From Oopsacas minuta (taxonomy: Eukaryota > Porifera > Hexactinellida > Lyssacinosida > Leucopsacidae): a DNA stretch of 64,000 bases. The first letter of the stretch is position 1; the number at the start of each line of letters is the position of its first letter. The DNA lies in assembly GCA_024704765.1 (NCBI GenBank), contig JAKMXF010000303.1, positions 391,897 through 455,896 of the forward strand, read 5' to 3'. Below the pieces are notes generated by a model, which made no database searches, had not been told where the DNA came from, and saw only the letters and a list, made by a program, of their open reading frames with translations. Of this stretch, positions 1 through 13,000 are shown piece after piece. The position numbers were made by a program, and so were the translations under genes.

Positions 1-1152
1 ACTCATTGATCAGACTCATGAGCCAGACTAGACTTACTTGAACCTATGTGACCTGTTATAACAACTAACTGAGCTCTATCTACTCTCAAGTTTGGCATTT
101 TCAAAACAATTCTATTTCTGTCCTTCTCTTCTGTTCCACTCCAAGAAGCTGAGAGATCTACTATTTCAATAGAAGCGTGTTCTAACAAGGGAGACTGTGT
201 CAGACATGTGTCTATGTATTCTGGAAGTTCTAGAATATTTGAATTAGTTTCAGAGCAATCACGGATTCTCTTGCTGTTAAAACGGCGATTCCAAAGTACG
301 AATTACGTCAGGGCGAAGATTACTGAAAATGAGAAAACCAAATCCTAACTGAGAGGTCATCAAGGATTATTATCAGCAGCAATACTCACAGAGTAAATAT
401 GGAATAATGCAATGAATATACTACTATTGTAGATTGAGGTAGTTATACTTTGACAGATACCAGCTAGACTGGCAAATCGTATTTCCTTCCCTCTAATCTT
501 CTTATCTGTTTAAGGAAAGAATTCTCCCAAACATCCAAAAATTTTATCACACGCAGCCCTCTGATTATCTGATCCATCAATTCTATCCGTTTGTCTCCTG
601 TTATAGATTGAAGATATCTGAAATGACCAAATAAATATCCAACAACCAACTGAAGAGGTATATGTAAAATTATATAGACCAACCAATGAAACCCATTGGC
701 CCAATATAAATTTGAAAATAGTGCAATCGATAGAAGAATTAAGACAAATCCAAAAGCAATTCCAATACACTACAAAATCCAACTTATAAACATCATTAGA
801 CATCAAATTGATAATTTGACCAATAAAAGTTTAAATAAATAGCTTTTCTATACAGAGCAGTGGTACATACAGTTCTCAGCTGCATTCCAATCGAATATCC
901 ATCAACATTGTTAATTGCATGGTAAAACATAAGATAGATAATTATTGATGAAATTCCTATTGCATAACCGAGTGAGGGAGCTACTGCATTATTCTCAGTG
1001 AAACTTGTAGAAAGATGTGAAAATAATACAGGTAGGATTAAAAGCACCAAACTATTAATTAGATATAAGATTTCTGCAATTATGAAATGTCTACTGAGAG
1101 CTTTTGTAAGAGCTATCTTCATATCAGGTGTTGTCTTCAACTCTACCTGTCA
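1..1152 (-). pseudogene. ABCC/MRP-family ABC transporter fragment, frameshifted, cut by window edge
   Basis: In minus-strand order this shows an acceptor at about 1,153, then a membrane segment typical of ABCC/MRP exporters ending ALYRKAIYLN. The next conserved element (IGQIINLMSNDVYKLDF) is in a different frame, with about nine residues of the usual spacer missing. A second frame change follows before IALFSNLYWANGF. The family hallmark GLRVIKFLDVWENSFLKQIRR lies near 500-560, and the start of the first nucleotide-binding domain near 30-190, ending GHIGS at a possible GTAAGT donor inside Walker A. ABCC proteins export organic anions and conjugates. Two frame breaks and the shortened spacer suggest a pseudogene; assembly errors remain possible. 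The 3' part lies outside the window. Confidence 0.6.
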
Positions 1153-1431
1153 GTACTCTTCAAATTTATCATATAGATATTCAGAACATTGTTCTCTCGG
1201 ACAAGGAAATAAGTCATTTAGCTTGAATCTGTTTCTGAAATTCGAACCAAAAATTTCCTCTTTAATCTAACTTTCTAGGATTAATGTAAATCTAAAAACT
1301 CATATGTGCAAAATCTTCACAAATTGTATGTTCATTCCACCGAAGTTACCAAATTCGTTTGAAAATTCGTTAGTCTTAGCATGGCTATGGTCGTAGCTAC
1401 TAACCAATAATTGAATTTGTGGGATTTCAAA

Positions 1432-1701
1432 ATGTTCAGCCCAGTCCTCAAACTATTACGTCACAAATTTGATTTCACCTATTATAAATTTTTGTATATT
1501 ATACGATCTTTGGCAATGACATACTTTGACAACCAGGAGGTGGAAATGGAGTATGACACAATTGCAACTCAAGAACTGGAGGAATTCCGGGAAAGGAATA
1601 AATTGTTACGCTTGTTATTAACAAAATTACTCCATCCCCTTAACAGTTATGCCAAAGAAGTATTTCATAAATTTGTAGCAATATTCAAAGATTTTCTATG
1701 A
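1432..1701 (+). CDS. Hypothetical small ORF, about 89 residues
   Basis: The first ATG is at 1,432 and a later one at 1,516 sits in good context. The product has a charged middle (EVEMEYDTIATQELEEFRERNK) that could be helical, then Leu/Lys-rich sequence. I recognise no family. It lies between the 5' end of the ABCC fragment and the 3' end of ADGRV1, next to a dispersed repeat, and may be spurious. Confidence 0.2.
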   Translation: MFSPVLKLLRHKFDFTYYKFLYIIRSLAMTYFDNQEVEMEYDTIATQELEEFRERNKLLRLLLTKLLHPLNSYAKEVFHKFVAIFKDFL

Positions 1702-1814
1702 TCTATAGTCTAATATACTCCAATACTGCATAATATGAAGAGTTGGTATTAAACAGCTGCAGAGCAGTACAATATATACGGATGATGGATAAAAGAATAA
1801 AATCAAAATTTATG

Positions 1815-2325
1815 GATATACGAGCGCGAGCCTTTGGCTCGTCGCTTCGCGAACAATTGAGATTTAATAATATTGATGTTATTTACAATATTCAGATTCA
1901 GCATACACTATTATCACAGTATAACCATTGAAAGCATGTTTCTACAACAATTTTGAAATTTTAGTTTATGTACCTAAAAGTAAACAAATGTTCACAATAT
2001 GTTGTTTAGAATACCATATTCAGACTCAGCATACTCGAATACCCCAGGATAGCCGTTGAAAGTATGATTCTACCTCAATTTTGAAATTTGCTTACTTTAT
2101 ATTCATAAAAACAACAGTAAATTTACATATGAAAAACTTGAAAATGCGAAATTCGGATTCAGCATGTTGGATATATTCAGTGAAGTTTTATTGAATTATA
2201 TTTACTTCCTTGATAAACACAATAAATACATAGTTATACGACAATTTCATAATTGCATACCGTAAATCCTTTCCTTGACAACGGACAACAGACAGACAGA
2301 CAACAATTGAGATTTAATAATATAG
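1815..2325 (+). repeat. Dispersed repeat R1, copy 1 (about 510 bp, non-coding)
   Basis: It begins with a GC-rich stretch (CGAGCC...GGCTCGTCGCTTCGCG) and is bounded by two direct copies of CAATTGAGATTTAATAATA at about 1,853 and 2,304. Inside, a unit of about 150 bp (cue: ATTCAGA[TC]TCAGCATAC ... TTTTGAAATTT) occurs at least twice. The same sequence recurs inverted at 28,405-28,960 and in part at 62,385, 38,215 and 32,466. It looks like a non-autonomous mobile element; I cannot assign a class. Confidence 0.7.
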
Positions 2326-2338
2326 ATAAGCATATAAT

Positions 2339-2387
2339 ATAAATACAGTGACATCTTGATCCAACATCAGGATGTCACTGTATTTAT
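2339..2387. repeat. Perfect 17-bp inverted repeat (hairpin)
   Basis: The arms ATAAATACAGTGACATC (2,339-2,355) and GATGTCACTGTATTTAT (2,371-2,387) are exact complements. The 15-base spacer has further pairing (TGAT with ATCA), leaving a small CCAAC loop. It sits just downstream of repeat R1. Confidence 0.75.
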
Positions 2388-2484
2388 AACAAATCCAACA
2401 AGGGGAAGATGAAATTCTTCGAGAATGCAGATGTCAACTGTACTATGCGGGGAATTGAAGACCTGTATCATAGAATATAAATAA

Positions 2485-2490
2485 TTTATT
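2485..2490 (-). promoter_or_regulatory. Candidate polyadenylation signal of ADGRV1
   Basis: AATAAA on the minus strand, about 135 bases past the stop codon at 2,625. It is the first perfect hexamer I noticed downstream. Confidence 0.45.
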
Positions 2491-2624
2491 TAAATACATA
2501 TAAGAAACATAAATAAAAGTCAAAATAATAGGTGACTATTGGAATATATAATAGTAACCTAATGTAAATTCATACTTTGGTATAAGAATAAGCTGTGTAA
2601 CATAAAAAGGAGGTGTATCAAATC

Positions 2625-4013
2625 TCATAAATGAGTATCAGCTATTGAAATCCGTCTCTTATTGAAAACCTCTTGGACGGAAGGTTCAGAGCGAGTATCT
2701 CCATTCTGGAAGTAAGAATCTTGGTCAGTGTCTCCCACCTTGAGGGTGTACAGGAGATCATCTATCTCTGGGTCCTCAGTATACATGGCACTGCTCCTGG
2801 CAATGTCAGAAGGAGGGTAACTCCCCTCCAGGATAGAGGATGCATCAGGTATGCTAGGATTTACATAGATCTTATCCTCGAGGTAACTGGGAGGTCCTAG
2901 CGCAAGAGGAACATCAACTTTCATCGGAGATACAGGGGAAATAGATGTGTTGATATCATTAGGGTCTTCTTGAGGGTAATATGACTTCTTACGAGCAACA
3001 ACAAATATATAAATAACCATTATTCCATACACAACTATAATATAAGCGGCTAGGACAATCTGAGCGAGGATAGCCAATATCAAAACGTAAAGCTGTCCCA
3101 CAATGAGATGGATAGCAGAGAATAACCAAGCTAGTCCTATTACAATAAGCAGTATTAGCAACTTAAAAACCTCTCTGGTATTCTTAGATGTGAAATATAT
3201 GTCATCATACTTTAGATCTTCATTACTGGATGTACTGGTCATCAGGAATAATATGATAACACCACCAATTGACAGGAAGAAAAATATAAAGATAGGGGCA
3301 ACAGCTGTAACCATGTTTACAGTGAAGTTCGGTATAAAACATAAATCTCCATTTCCGTAAACATCTCCATACACTTGTGCCCACTCGAATGCTAGACCAT
3401 AACGCACTATGAATATACAGAGTAGTATCACTATTGCAGGAGCTAGCCAGCCGAAAAATGCATACAGTACTAGCTGTAGATGTTCAAATGCAAGTGTACC
3501 GAAGTATACAACAAGAATTACAGCCAAGACGATGAGTAAGCACCATAGGAATGTGACAAGACTGAAGTAGTGTAGAATAGCGCCAATAGCAGCACAACCT
3601 GCCTCATTAGCTATAGGAGATAGAAGGGAAGCGAGCAGGAATGTAACTTCACACAAGAGTAGAGATATTAATAGATTCATTATAAGATGTGTCACTAGCT
3701 GGAATTTAGTGTAGTACACGAAATGTGTTACAATAGAGAATAATACAGCTAGTACTACAATACCACAAGCTACTGCCATAGCAACACCAAACGAGTAGCG
3801 ATTATCTGCAGCTGCATCAGCTGCGAAATTAGTCAGGTGGTTGCACTGACACTCAATAAAAGGCTGCTCAATCAATTGGCGTGTAATGCTACACCCCTCG
3901 CTTGACCATCTTGATCTAATGGGGTCCCAGAATATACACTGACTGTTCTTGAACTTTACTACCTGACCTGGACTCACTACTCTGTAGGTAAGAGGAGAAG
4001 GAATAGATGTAAT
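2625..4013 (-). CDS. ADGRV1: ADGRV1 exon 38: GPS motif, 7TM domain, cytoplasmic tail with PDZ-binding end
   Basis: 462 codons plus stop. The GPS has four cysteines (exon residues 26, 41, 55, 57) and ends [10 protein letters not shown], so autocatalytic cleavage is expected between Leu60 and Thr61, freeing a tethered agonist beginning [10 protein letters not shown]. Seven hydrophobic helices follow (roughly exon residues 75-330), typical of family B2 receptors, with a basic stop (VVARKK) after the last. The tail of about 120 residues is Ser/Asp/Pro-rich and ends [11 protein letters not shown], a class I PDZ ligand. In vertebrates this end recruits whirlin, PDZD7 and harmonin. Confidence 0.95.
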   Translation of the reverse strand: MTSIPSPLTYRVVSPGQVVKFKNSQCIFWDPIRSRWSSEGCSITRQLIEQPFIECQCNHLTNFAADAAADNRYSFGVAMAVACGIVVLAVLFSIVTHFVYYTKFQLVTHLIMNLLISLLLCEVTFLLASLLSPIANEAGCAAIGAILHYFSLVTFLWCLLIVLAVILVVYFGTLAFEHLQLVLYAFFGWLAPAIVILLCIFIVRYGLAFEWAQVYGDVYGNGDLCFIPNFTVNMVTAVAPIFIFFFLSIGGVIILFLMTSTSSNEDLKYDDIYFTSKNTREVFKLLILLIVIGLAWLFSAIHLIVGQLYVLILAILAQIVLAAYIIVVYGIMVIYIFVVARKKSYYPQEDPNDINTSISPVSPMKVDVPLALGPPSYLEDKIYVNPSIPDASSILEGSYPPSDIARSSAMYTEDPEIDDLLYTLKVGDTDQDSYFQNGDTRSEPSVQEVFNKRRISIADTHL

Positions 4014-7000
4014 CTAAACGGAAACAATGTAAGGTATGCTGCTATATAGGTTCATAGTAGTAATGATTATAACTTACTTCATTTCCAAAAGAATCTCTTA
4101 ATCCTACAGATAACACAGTCTGTCCGAATACACTAGCTACACTAGGATCCTGGAATATACTATTAGATCCCATTGTCATATCAGCAATGAACACCTGAGC
4201 TCCGCAATTCTCTCCGTCATCCACAGGCAGCACCCCAACTGGAAATTGGAATGTATTGCCATTAGTATTGAATCTGTAACCTGAAATCTGAGATGAACTT
4301 CCTTTGTAAGCTTGTATCTCTATCACACTTGATTTCATCTCAACTGGAGCATCCATAGGACAGGGTAACAAAATAAGGAGAGAGTAGCTGAAGGACTCAA
4401 CTACATTCGCGAAGAATGATTGTCCTGAAAACTTTTCACTACCAATAATCAGGGATAAAATAGTAAAGATATTCTCTTGAAGTGATGTTGAGTAAGATCC
4501 ACTAACTCCATCACTAATCAGCTGATCTAGAATACTCCTTATTACCAAAGATTCACCAGTAGTAGCTAACGTGGTGATCTTTTCGGTGTCTAGGAATGTT
4601 AAAAGGAATTGACTAGTATCAAGGCCATCAATAGCTAAGCTCAATTGCTGGGAGTATATTTCCAATAACCTGAACTCGTTACCATGTCCAGTAAGTAGTA
4701 TTGTTGCTATATGAATACATAATGCAATTATATAACTTGACAAATAAACATATTTGCCATTGTTAATACTTCTACAAAGACGATTCTACACGATTGAAAA
4801 AGAGAACGCTCTGTATTTTTGTTATATAGAATTGACTAACCTCTCAGGAAGTCACCCCCCTCTGCAGGATGTACAGGTACAAGATCTACATACAACAATC
4901 TTGTTTCTCCGGAATTCAAAGGATTTCCGAGAATTTGTATATCAATAAAGTCCTCAGTACGGCCCTCTGTGAAGTTAAGCGTCCCATCAGCTGATAGATA
5001 GTGACCTCCTATCTGAGCATTAGAAGCAGTGTATGAACCAAGGGTAATACTCTCCTGTGTTATACCGGGAGTGTTGTAGTGGACTAACACATATCCCAAG
5101 TTACCTCCCTCCCTCTCTATTGTGAGTCTGACTGTGAAGTCAATGTCTCCGCTAGTAACTGTTCGGAACCTGTGGGAAAGGTTTTGAGTATGTAAATATT
5201 AAAGATACTGTTACGGGATTATGTTCTGATTGAATAATTACCATCTTCAGAAATGGTTCGAAAATGCCGAAATCAGAAAATTTGGGGAATCAAACTAGGT
5301 GTCCCTATTTCACTTAGTGAAATATTATTGCAACCTAGTCGGAATATTTTCCCAATTCGGTTTTTCGATTGTAAAAGTTCATTTTCGCCAATCGTTTTGT
5401 TTATGAGTATGTACGTATATGATCTAAACTGTACTCTTGTGTTATGAATTATATTTAATGTAATACCTGCTATCTGGAGCAAACTCAATAGCTCCAAATG
5501 GGAAGTCAGATTGTAGAGAGGTAACCATGGAAACAGCTCGTGACTGATCCAGTACAGCTATAGGATTAATGGTATCTCCTAAGAGCTGCAGATAGAACGT
5601 TTCCATTAATTCTGGGATAGTATCTTGTTTGAGAGAGAGGGTGAAATTAGTGGTTGATGCTAGTGCTTCAAATGTAGCTATTCCTGATGTTTCCACAAGC
5701 TGAGTACTCAAGATACTAATTTCTTCAGATGTAGCAGGTGTGTCGCCAGGAGATAGCTTAGCTTGCCATTGAATAGACACGCTACCGAACATACCTCTAT
5801 CACGTGATAAACTCACCTAGGAAAATGTGATAATAGTACACGAGTATTTAGGATAGTAAAATTGCAATAGATAGATGACTAACATTGTCAGGGGGGGACA
5901 CGGACAAATGACTACATGGACAAATGACTACGGACAAATGACTACATGGACAAATGACTACATGATAATTGGGGAAATGGACACATAGACAACAAGGAAC
6001 TTCAAGGGTGCCCTCTATTATTGAACAGTAAAAGGCTGTTTCTTTCATTTCGCCCAAAATGTTGGTGCAAAATTCAGGAATTAGGACTCCAAACAGACTA
6101 TTTGAACGATGAACAATTAGCTCTTCGTCTAAGAATGCTTCCTGCACTTGCTCTTGCGCCTCCACTTGAAGTTCAAGAACTCTTCCCACAAGTAATAGAA
6201 CAACTGGATATACCAGCTTCTCTTGAACTTGCATTGTATTTTGAGAATACCTACATAGGTCGAACAGTGCCCGGAGGAACACAGTTAGCACCATTATTTC
6301 CCATTGAGATGTGGAATCATCATCACGCTGTACCTCAGGGGATACCTCGTACAAACAATGCTGTCGAAGCATGGCACAGAGCCTATAATGTTACTATTGG
6401 TTGTCACCATCCGAATATATGGAAATGGATTATCGCAATCAGACGATAACAAGGATTGGTTGAAGTAAAGCAGGCTACATTTTTAGCGGGAGATAAGCCA
6501 TCTAAAAGAACAAAGAATTCCGCTAATGAGGAGGGATTGACCAATCTTGTTCTTAGTTACTTTCACCGATCCCAAATGGAATTCCTCCAAGGGATTGCAC
6601 TCAGATTCACTTTTGGAACAAATTATGACGAGTTATAGGATATACTACTATGATATTCTATCTTTACTTATGCATCACTACTTCGTCTTTTGTTATTTTG
6701 ACTTATTATTAAATTTAGCAGAATATATACACATCACTATAAATCAGTAGAAAACATGTATCTATATCACAAAGTACCGAAATTGTGATATTTATCATAT
6801 AGTCATTTGTCCGTATCCCGTCAGAGGATATTTCATGTTTCAAAATATTTATGAACGATTTCGTCATATCACAAGACAACTCTCTTAAGAAGATAGAAGT
6901 GCTAATAAAATTTGGTCAAAATTATGGCTCAAACTTTAGAAACCGGAATAAGTCTCATTATTTGAATAAGGATAAATCTTTGAGTTATAGTTAGACGTAT

Positions 7001-10000
7001 TCAAACTCCTCCTAACAGAGAATGAATGGATGTCTATCTTATTATTGTATTATGACAAACAATAAGTGTGTAGAAATTGGATCAAGATTTACAAACAGCA
7101 GATGAAATACTCACTTGAATGGAAGGCATGATATCTTCACTGATGAATAAAGACAGAGAATTGTCTGAGAACCTGAGAATACCTCCAGAGTCATCATTAG
7201 CTGAGATTATAATTGGTAGTAGAGATCGCTCAGAAATGCTGGATTTATAGGATGCATTGTACAGTTGTAAGAGGACCAGTTTGTCTAATTCAGGAATATC
7301 TTCATCCAATATTCTTAGAGAAAATTGCATGACAGTCTGATTGAGGGTGTAGACCAGTTGTTCGTCTAGTCCTATATAATCTTGGTCTTGAGTTGCATTG
7401 GCAGTCCTACCAAAGTATTGTAGTGAAAAATATAATAATTTTGGTTGTAATATTTAAGGAATCCGCAAATTTTCTCTCAAAAACTCTTATAAAACCGTAA
7501 ACATTCTAATAGAGCAAGATTGCTACTAAAGCAATCGCTTATCGGCGAACTTCATTGTAATGTAAATACCACCAACACAAACAACACTTCAAAACATCTT
7601 ATGAAGCTATCAGTACATAAGTTCATTCCGGAGACAAAATTTCCCTCAATATAATTACAAAATTGCTATACTTACGTTTCCAAATTAACTCCTAATGAGC
7701 TGTAGTCAATGCCTATGCTTGTAGCTAGATCAGGTGATACAGTTCTAACGGAAATATCAGCTGGAAAGATAACACGATCAGTATCTCGTAAAATAGTAAT
7801 TACTAGCAGCTGAAACTCTTCCTGTACAATCAACTTATTCTGAGAGAAACTGAACACTCCAGCTGGATTGTCATCATCTACGATATTGACAAGCGACGTC
7901 ATATGGTTGTCACGCAGACGAGGAGAATCTGACAATTGACTTGTAGAGTCTACAACAATTGAGAGGGTCACAATGAATAACTTATCTGTCCCTGGTATGT
8001 CGTCATCCATTGCTAGACGTACTGATATTTGCCGTCTAGTCTGGTATGGTTCTAGTTCCAGAACTCCTTGAGTTCTATTATAGTCAACATTAACTACAGC
8101 TAACTCTTCAAACATAGATGTAACATTATCCAGTGATCCAGTGCTGTAGCTAACGAAAATTGTTCCAAATGATCCGAATAATCTACATATAATAATATGC
8201 AATAACATTGAGACTTGAGAGTATCGTTATCTGAATACTATGAAATTTCTAGTATCCGTTTCGAAAATACACAACTAAACAACTTTACAAATGACAAAAT
8301 CGAAATGCTAAATTGTACTGCCAACAAATTCTAATTTATGTATGTACACAAATACAATAAAAGATTGTTAAACAGGTCAAACACCCAAAAATGGTTATGA
8401 ATGAAATTTCCAATATATTGATTGATATACAGTAGAGGTTGTAAAGGCCGACCCGAGCCTGAACGAGAATATACTCTGCTTTAAATAAGATAGCTAAAAG
8501 AGCTTGAAACCAAATATCAACGAATTTTCGCATACGCTAATTTAAGAATACATTGTTCACCTGAAAACATCAAGTTTTGCAATTTCCCCAGACTCATCTA
8601 CGCTAAATTCTAGCTGGTCAGTCGGGAACCCCACTACTCCTTGAGGCTCTACCACTGCTGTGTGAGCAGATGTGCTGGGGAGAGCTCTTACGGTAGAAAG
8701 AACTTCAACAAGACGTATAGTGAATATCTCAGGATCAGAGGTCAAAAGGTTAGGAGATAGGGAGAGAGAAATACTTTTGCTACTATCTGAAGATGTAAAG
8801 TTGGCCTGTCCACTATCTGGAGTGATTAATCCATCCAGGAGAGGAGGAGTAACTTCTTCTTGACCTGTTACAAATCCTATTGTGACATCACCGAATGTAC
8901 CCTCACGCTCTAACACAAGGTTAATTGTATTAGAAGTGTCATCAACTTTAGGTGATAGAGAGCTGGACGAAAATGAGATTCTGTAGAATAGTCTCACAAT
9001 AATATTATGAATAACAAGTACAATAAAGATATTCCGTGATAACCAAACAAATAGTAACCCTAGCAGATGATAGTATGGATTATTTAATCAGGACATAATG
9101 TGGGAAGCCGAGTATCAAGAACTATAGTCTTCAACCACTGATAAAATTTCTATACAAATGGTACTAATCTCGTCTATTCTTGAGGGGCAAATACAGTAAA
9201 CTGTAGAATTTAGAGTAAATTCCATGTCAAATTTGCATTATACGTATTTGCAAACCTCAGTTACTGATTTCCTATGCTAATTTAATACTGAATATTTTCA
9301 ACTAAACAAATTTGCCACTTTACACCATCAACAGCCATTAACATATGGTGATAGGTTTCACTAAGTGATATAGGGTTGGAAATTTTCAAACTTATCAGTG
9401 AGTATTTGATAGAAATCTTAGAAACTGTTTTATCAGAATACGTAGATTGCGAATTTGACAAATAAGTAGATTGAGAACAGACATATCCTCAATCATAATG
9501 TGTTATTGTATTATTAGACATCAAAGATATACCCACTATATACCCACTATATACCCACTATATACGCACTATATACCCACTATATACGCACTATATACCC
9601 ACTATATACGCACTATATACCCACTATATACGCACTATATACGCACTATATACCCACTATATACCCACTATATACGCACTATATACCCACTATATACGCA
9701 CTATATACCCACTATATACCCACTATATACCCACTATATACCCACTATATACCCACTATATACGCACTATATACCCACTATATACGCACTATATACCCAC
9801 TATATACCCACTATATACCCACTATATACCCACTATATACCCACTATATACCCACTATATACGCACTATATACCCACTATATACCCACTATATACCCACT
9901 ATATACCCACTATATACCCACTATATACCCACTATATACCCACTATATACCCACTATATACCCACTATATACGCACTATATACCCACTATATACGCACTA

Positions 10001-13000
10001 TATACCCACTATATACCCACTATATACCCACTATATACGCACTATATACCCACTATATACCCACTATATACCCACTATATACCCACTATATACCCACTAT
10101 ATACGCACTATATACCCACTATATACCCACTATATAATATATATTCATGTCGGTATATTTGTTTATTTTTTAGAGTCATTAATTGATTTAATTTGCTTGA
10201 CTATAATCTTCTAAACTTATGTACATGATCTATATGTATCATAATTAAGGATTTAGGGTTTAGAATGCCCCGCGCTAAATACAAGATATGTGACATTCGT
10301 GGAAAAAGTGTGTCCCCTGATTAAATGTTATTATTCAGAGTTACGATTCGATCAAATATTGAATAAAGCTAAATATATATAATACATCTATATTACATTA
10401 TACCTTGCATTAGCCTGATGCTGTAATACAATGAAGTTGATATAATCATTCTCATTAGCGATGCGAGGAGGTAGTCCCGTAACAGCTGTACCCTCTGCAG
10501 TCACCTCAGTTAGAGTTAATGTGAGATTACCATTAGTCCCCAAAAATGTATCTACACTAATAGGTATATAGCTGTCTACCCAGGCTATACCATCAGACAC
10601 AACTATCGTATCGTTATAGACTAATGTAATAAATTCAGATTCTCCGTAGTCAGTGTAAGTGAGTGAGTATGTAACAGTAGCATCACTAGTCAAGCCCTGA
10701 TCTCTAATAATAGTGAAATCGAGGTTGCGAGATAATACATCTTGATTGATAGAGATGTTTACTGAGGAGGGATCTATGCTAAACACGCCGTGAGGATGAT
10801 CATTAGCTCTGATAGTGATAACTACACTATCTACTTCGGAGTCTATCTCTGTAGGACCTGAAGTATTAACTAGTCGTATAGTAAATACTTGAGTATTCTC
10901 AGCTTGTGTGTCAGATAGTAGAGTGAAGGTGAGGTTATAACGAGGGTAATCACTGACTGCTCCATCCCAATGAGGCAGCTCTACATAACCTGACAGAGGA
11001 TCGATGTCTGAGGAGGTAACATTACCAGTAGCTTCCCAGTACACCAATACTGTAGAAAAGGTACCCTAGATTATAAGAAATAGTTAAGTCAATGAATAGC
11101 CTATTATAAACGATATTTCATAATACGTCGAGTTGAATCGAATATTCGAAATCAAAGCGAATAAAACTGAAAACGAACGAATATGTTAATATTCTAAAAC
11201 GAATCAGATACCTCTTACTATAATGTAACACATTGCAAATTACATCTACTGAAATACTCTTAAAAAGCAATTAATATGTATCTATGTACACTAACCGGGC
11301 TAAAGTATTATCCAACAATACAAAATATACAAATATTCTGTCTAAAGGTGGATAATTGCAAAATTCATGCGATTTGATACCTCAAAGAACTATTGAACGT
11401 TTCGGACTAAAATCTAGGAAAGTTTGTCATATTTGTATATTTCAAGCCACAATTTGCTCATTAAGTTGATAATGAGTTTATTAATTATTTAAAACTAATT
11501 ACATAAAATGAATATTCGATGCCCTAATTCTGATGGCATATTGGAATTCTATGGGTCTGAATTACCCCTCCACGAATATTTAGAATTGTTTAGATAAAAT
11601 CTTATTGAGTTGGTAGCATTATAATATTTATGCCACATGTGGCAGAAGTAGCCAAATCAAAAAGTGTGCTCCATTTAGGATGTGGGCACTGATGTTGCCA
11701 AAATCGGCTTTATTTCCAACTATGCAAATAAACAACAAGTAATTTTAGATAAACTCAAATGATCCTCATATAATATAGTGTTGTTGTTTCAATATTACAG
11801 TTATGTGCCACTTCTGCCACATGTGGCTCAAACATTAAAATGCTAACAACTCAACAAGATTTTCTCTAAACAATCCTAAATATTCTTGCTGGGGTGATAC
11901 AGACCTAACCTCGGGGCACATAGTGTCGAGTAGCGTAGCGACCAAAAGCATCAAGAAATTTAGTTGTGTTTAATACATAAGCTAACCTGAGGCACCAAAC
12001 TGTCGCTAGTGTTATATTAAAGGACAATGTATCTGGCATATTTATCCGTTGGATAAGAACTAAGGAGGAATATTTCGAACGAATACTAATGAATATGGTT
12101 ATACAGGTATTTTCACAAGTCATAAAAAGGATCTTAATTGACTCATTGATCATGGGGTTTATGACTAGAGAATTGAACGTTTGGTTAATGAAGAAGTCTG
12201 GTTTGTAATGCCTATTAAACAATAATAAGATTATAAATATACCAGTGTCCTCTGTAATTCAAGACCAACTGGTATGGATACTTCAGGCTCATCAAATTCC
12301 ACACTGACCAAGCCTAAAGCAAACCCCACAACTCCATAAGGCATGCCTCTGCCTGCTATAGTGATAGAAGCATTGACTCTGTTCATGTCAAGTGTTCCAG
12401 TACTGAATGCTAGACTAATGATATACTCCTCCTCTACTTCAGGTCCTGCTTCTGCTAGAATAGTTAGGATAATGAACTGCTGACTCACTCCATCTGCAAA
12501 TGTTAGTGTATCTGAGGTAGGAGTAATGTCTCTATGTCCCTGTATACACACAAGATAATTATAATATATTAATTATACAGCTATAAGACACGTGTTCACG
12601 GTAGACATTAATATTAACCAGGATAATGTGTCATCTGTCATGCTTTAGTGACTGTATCAGTTTCCTAGGATGCACAATTACACATTCAGTCAATATTATT
12701 AAAAGTAAAAATCCTGCTACTGCTACGCCCATGAGAGTAGGGTCCTATGGTATACATTAAACTCCCATTATTACGAAAATGCTCAATTCATTTCGTTTGT
12801 AAATGGAATAAAATCTTTCAAGCTATAGAGGGTAGAGAATCGCTTAGCTGCGTTATATCATACTTGGATATAACGGGGAGTTTACTGTGTGTATCCTCAT
12901 GTGAGTATACAACGAATGATTGTATTATTACATACAATGAACAGACCTGTTGTAAGGGTGTGGTAGGTACCACCTGGTACTGCACCTCTACACTTCCCAT

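Noticed and set aside
9471-10214. 247-residue open frame rich in Tyr, Thr, Ile and Pro
   Set aside because: It is created entirely by the 11-bp minisatellite, which has no stop in any phase.
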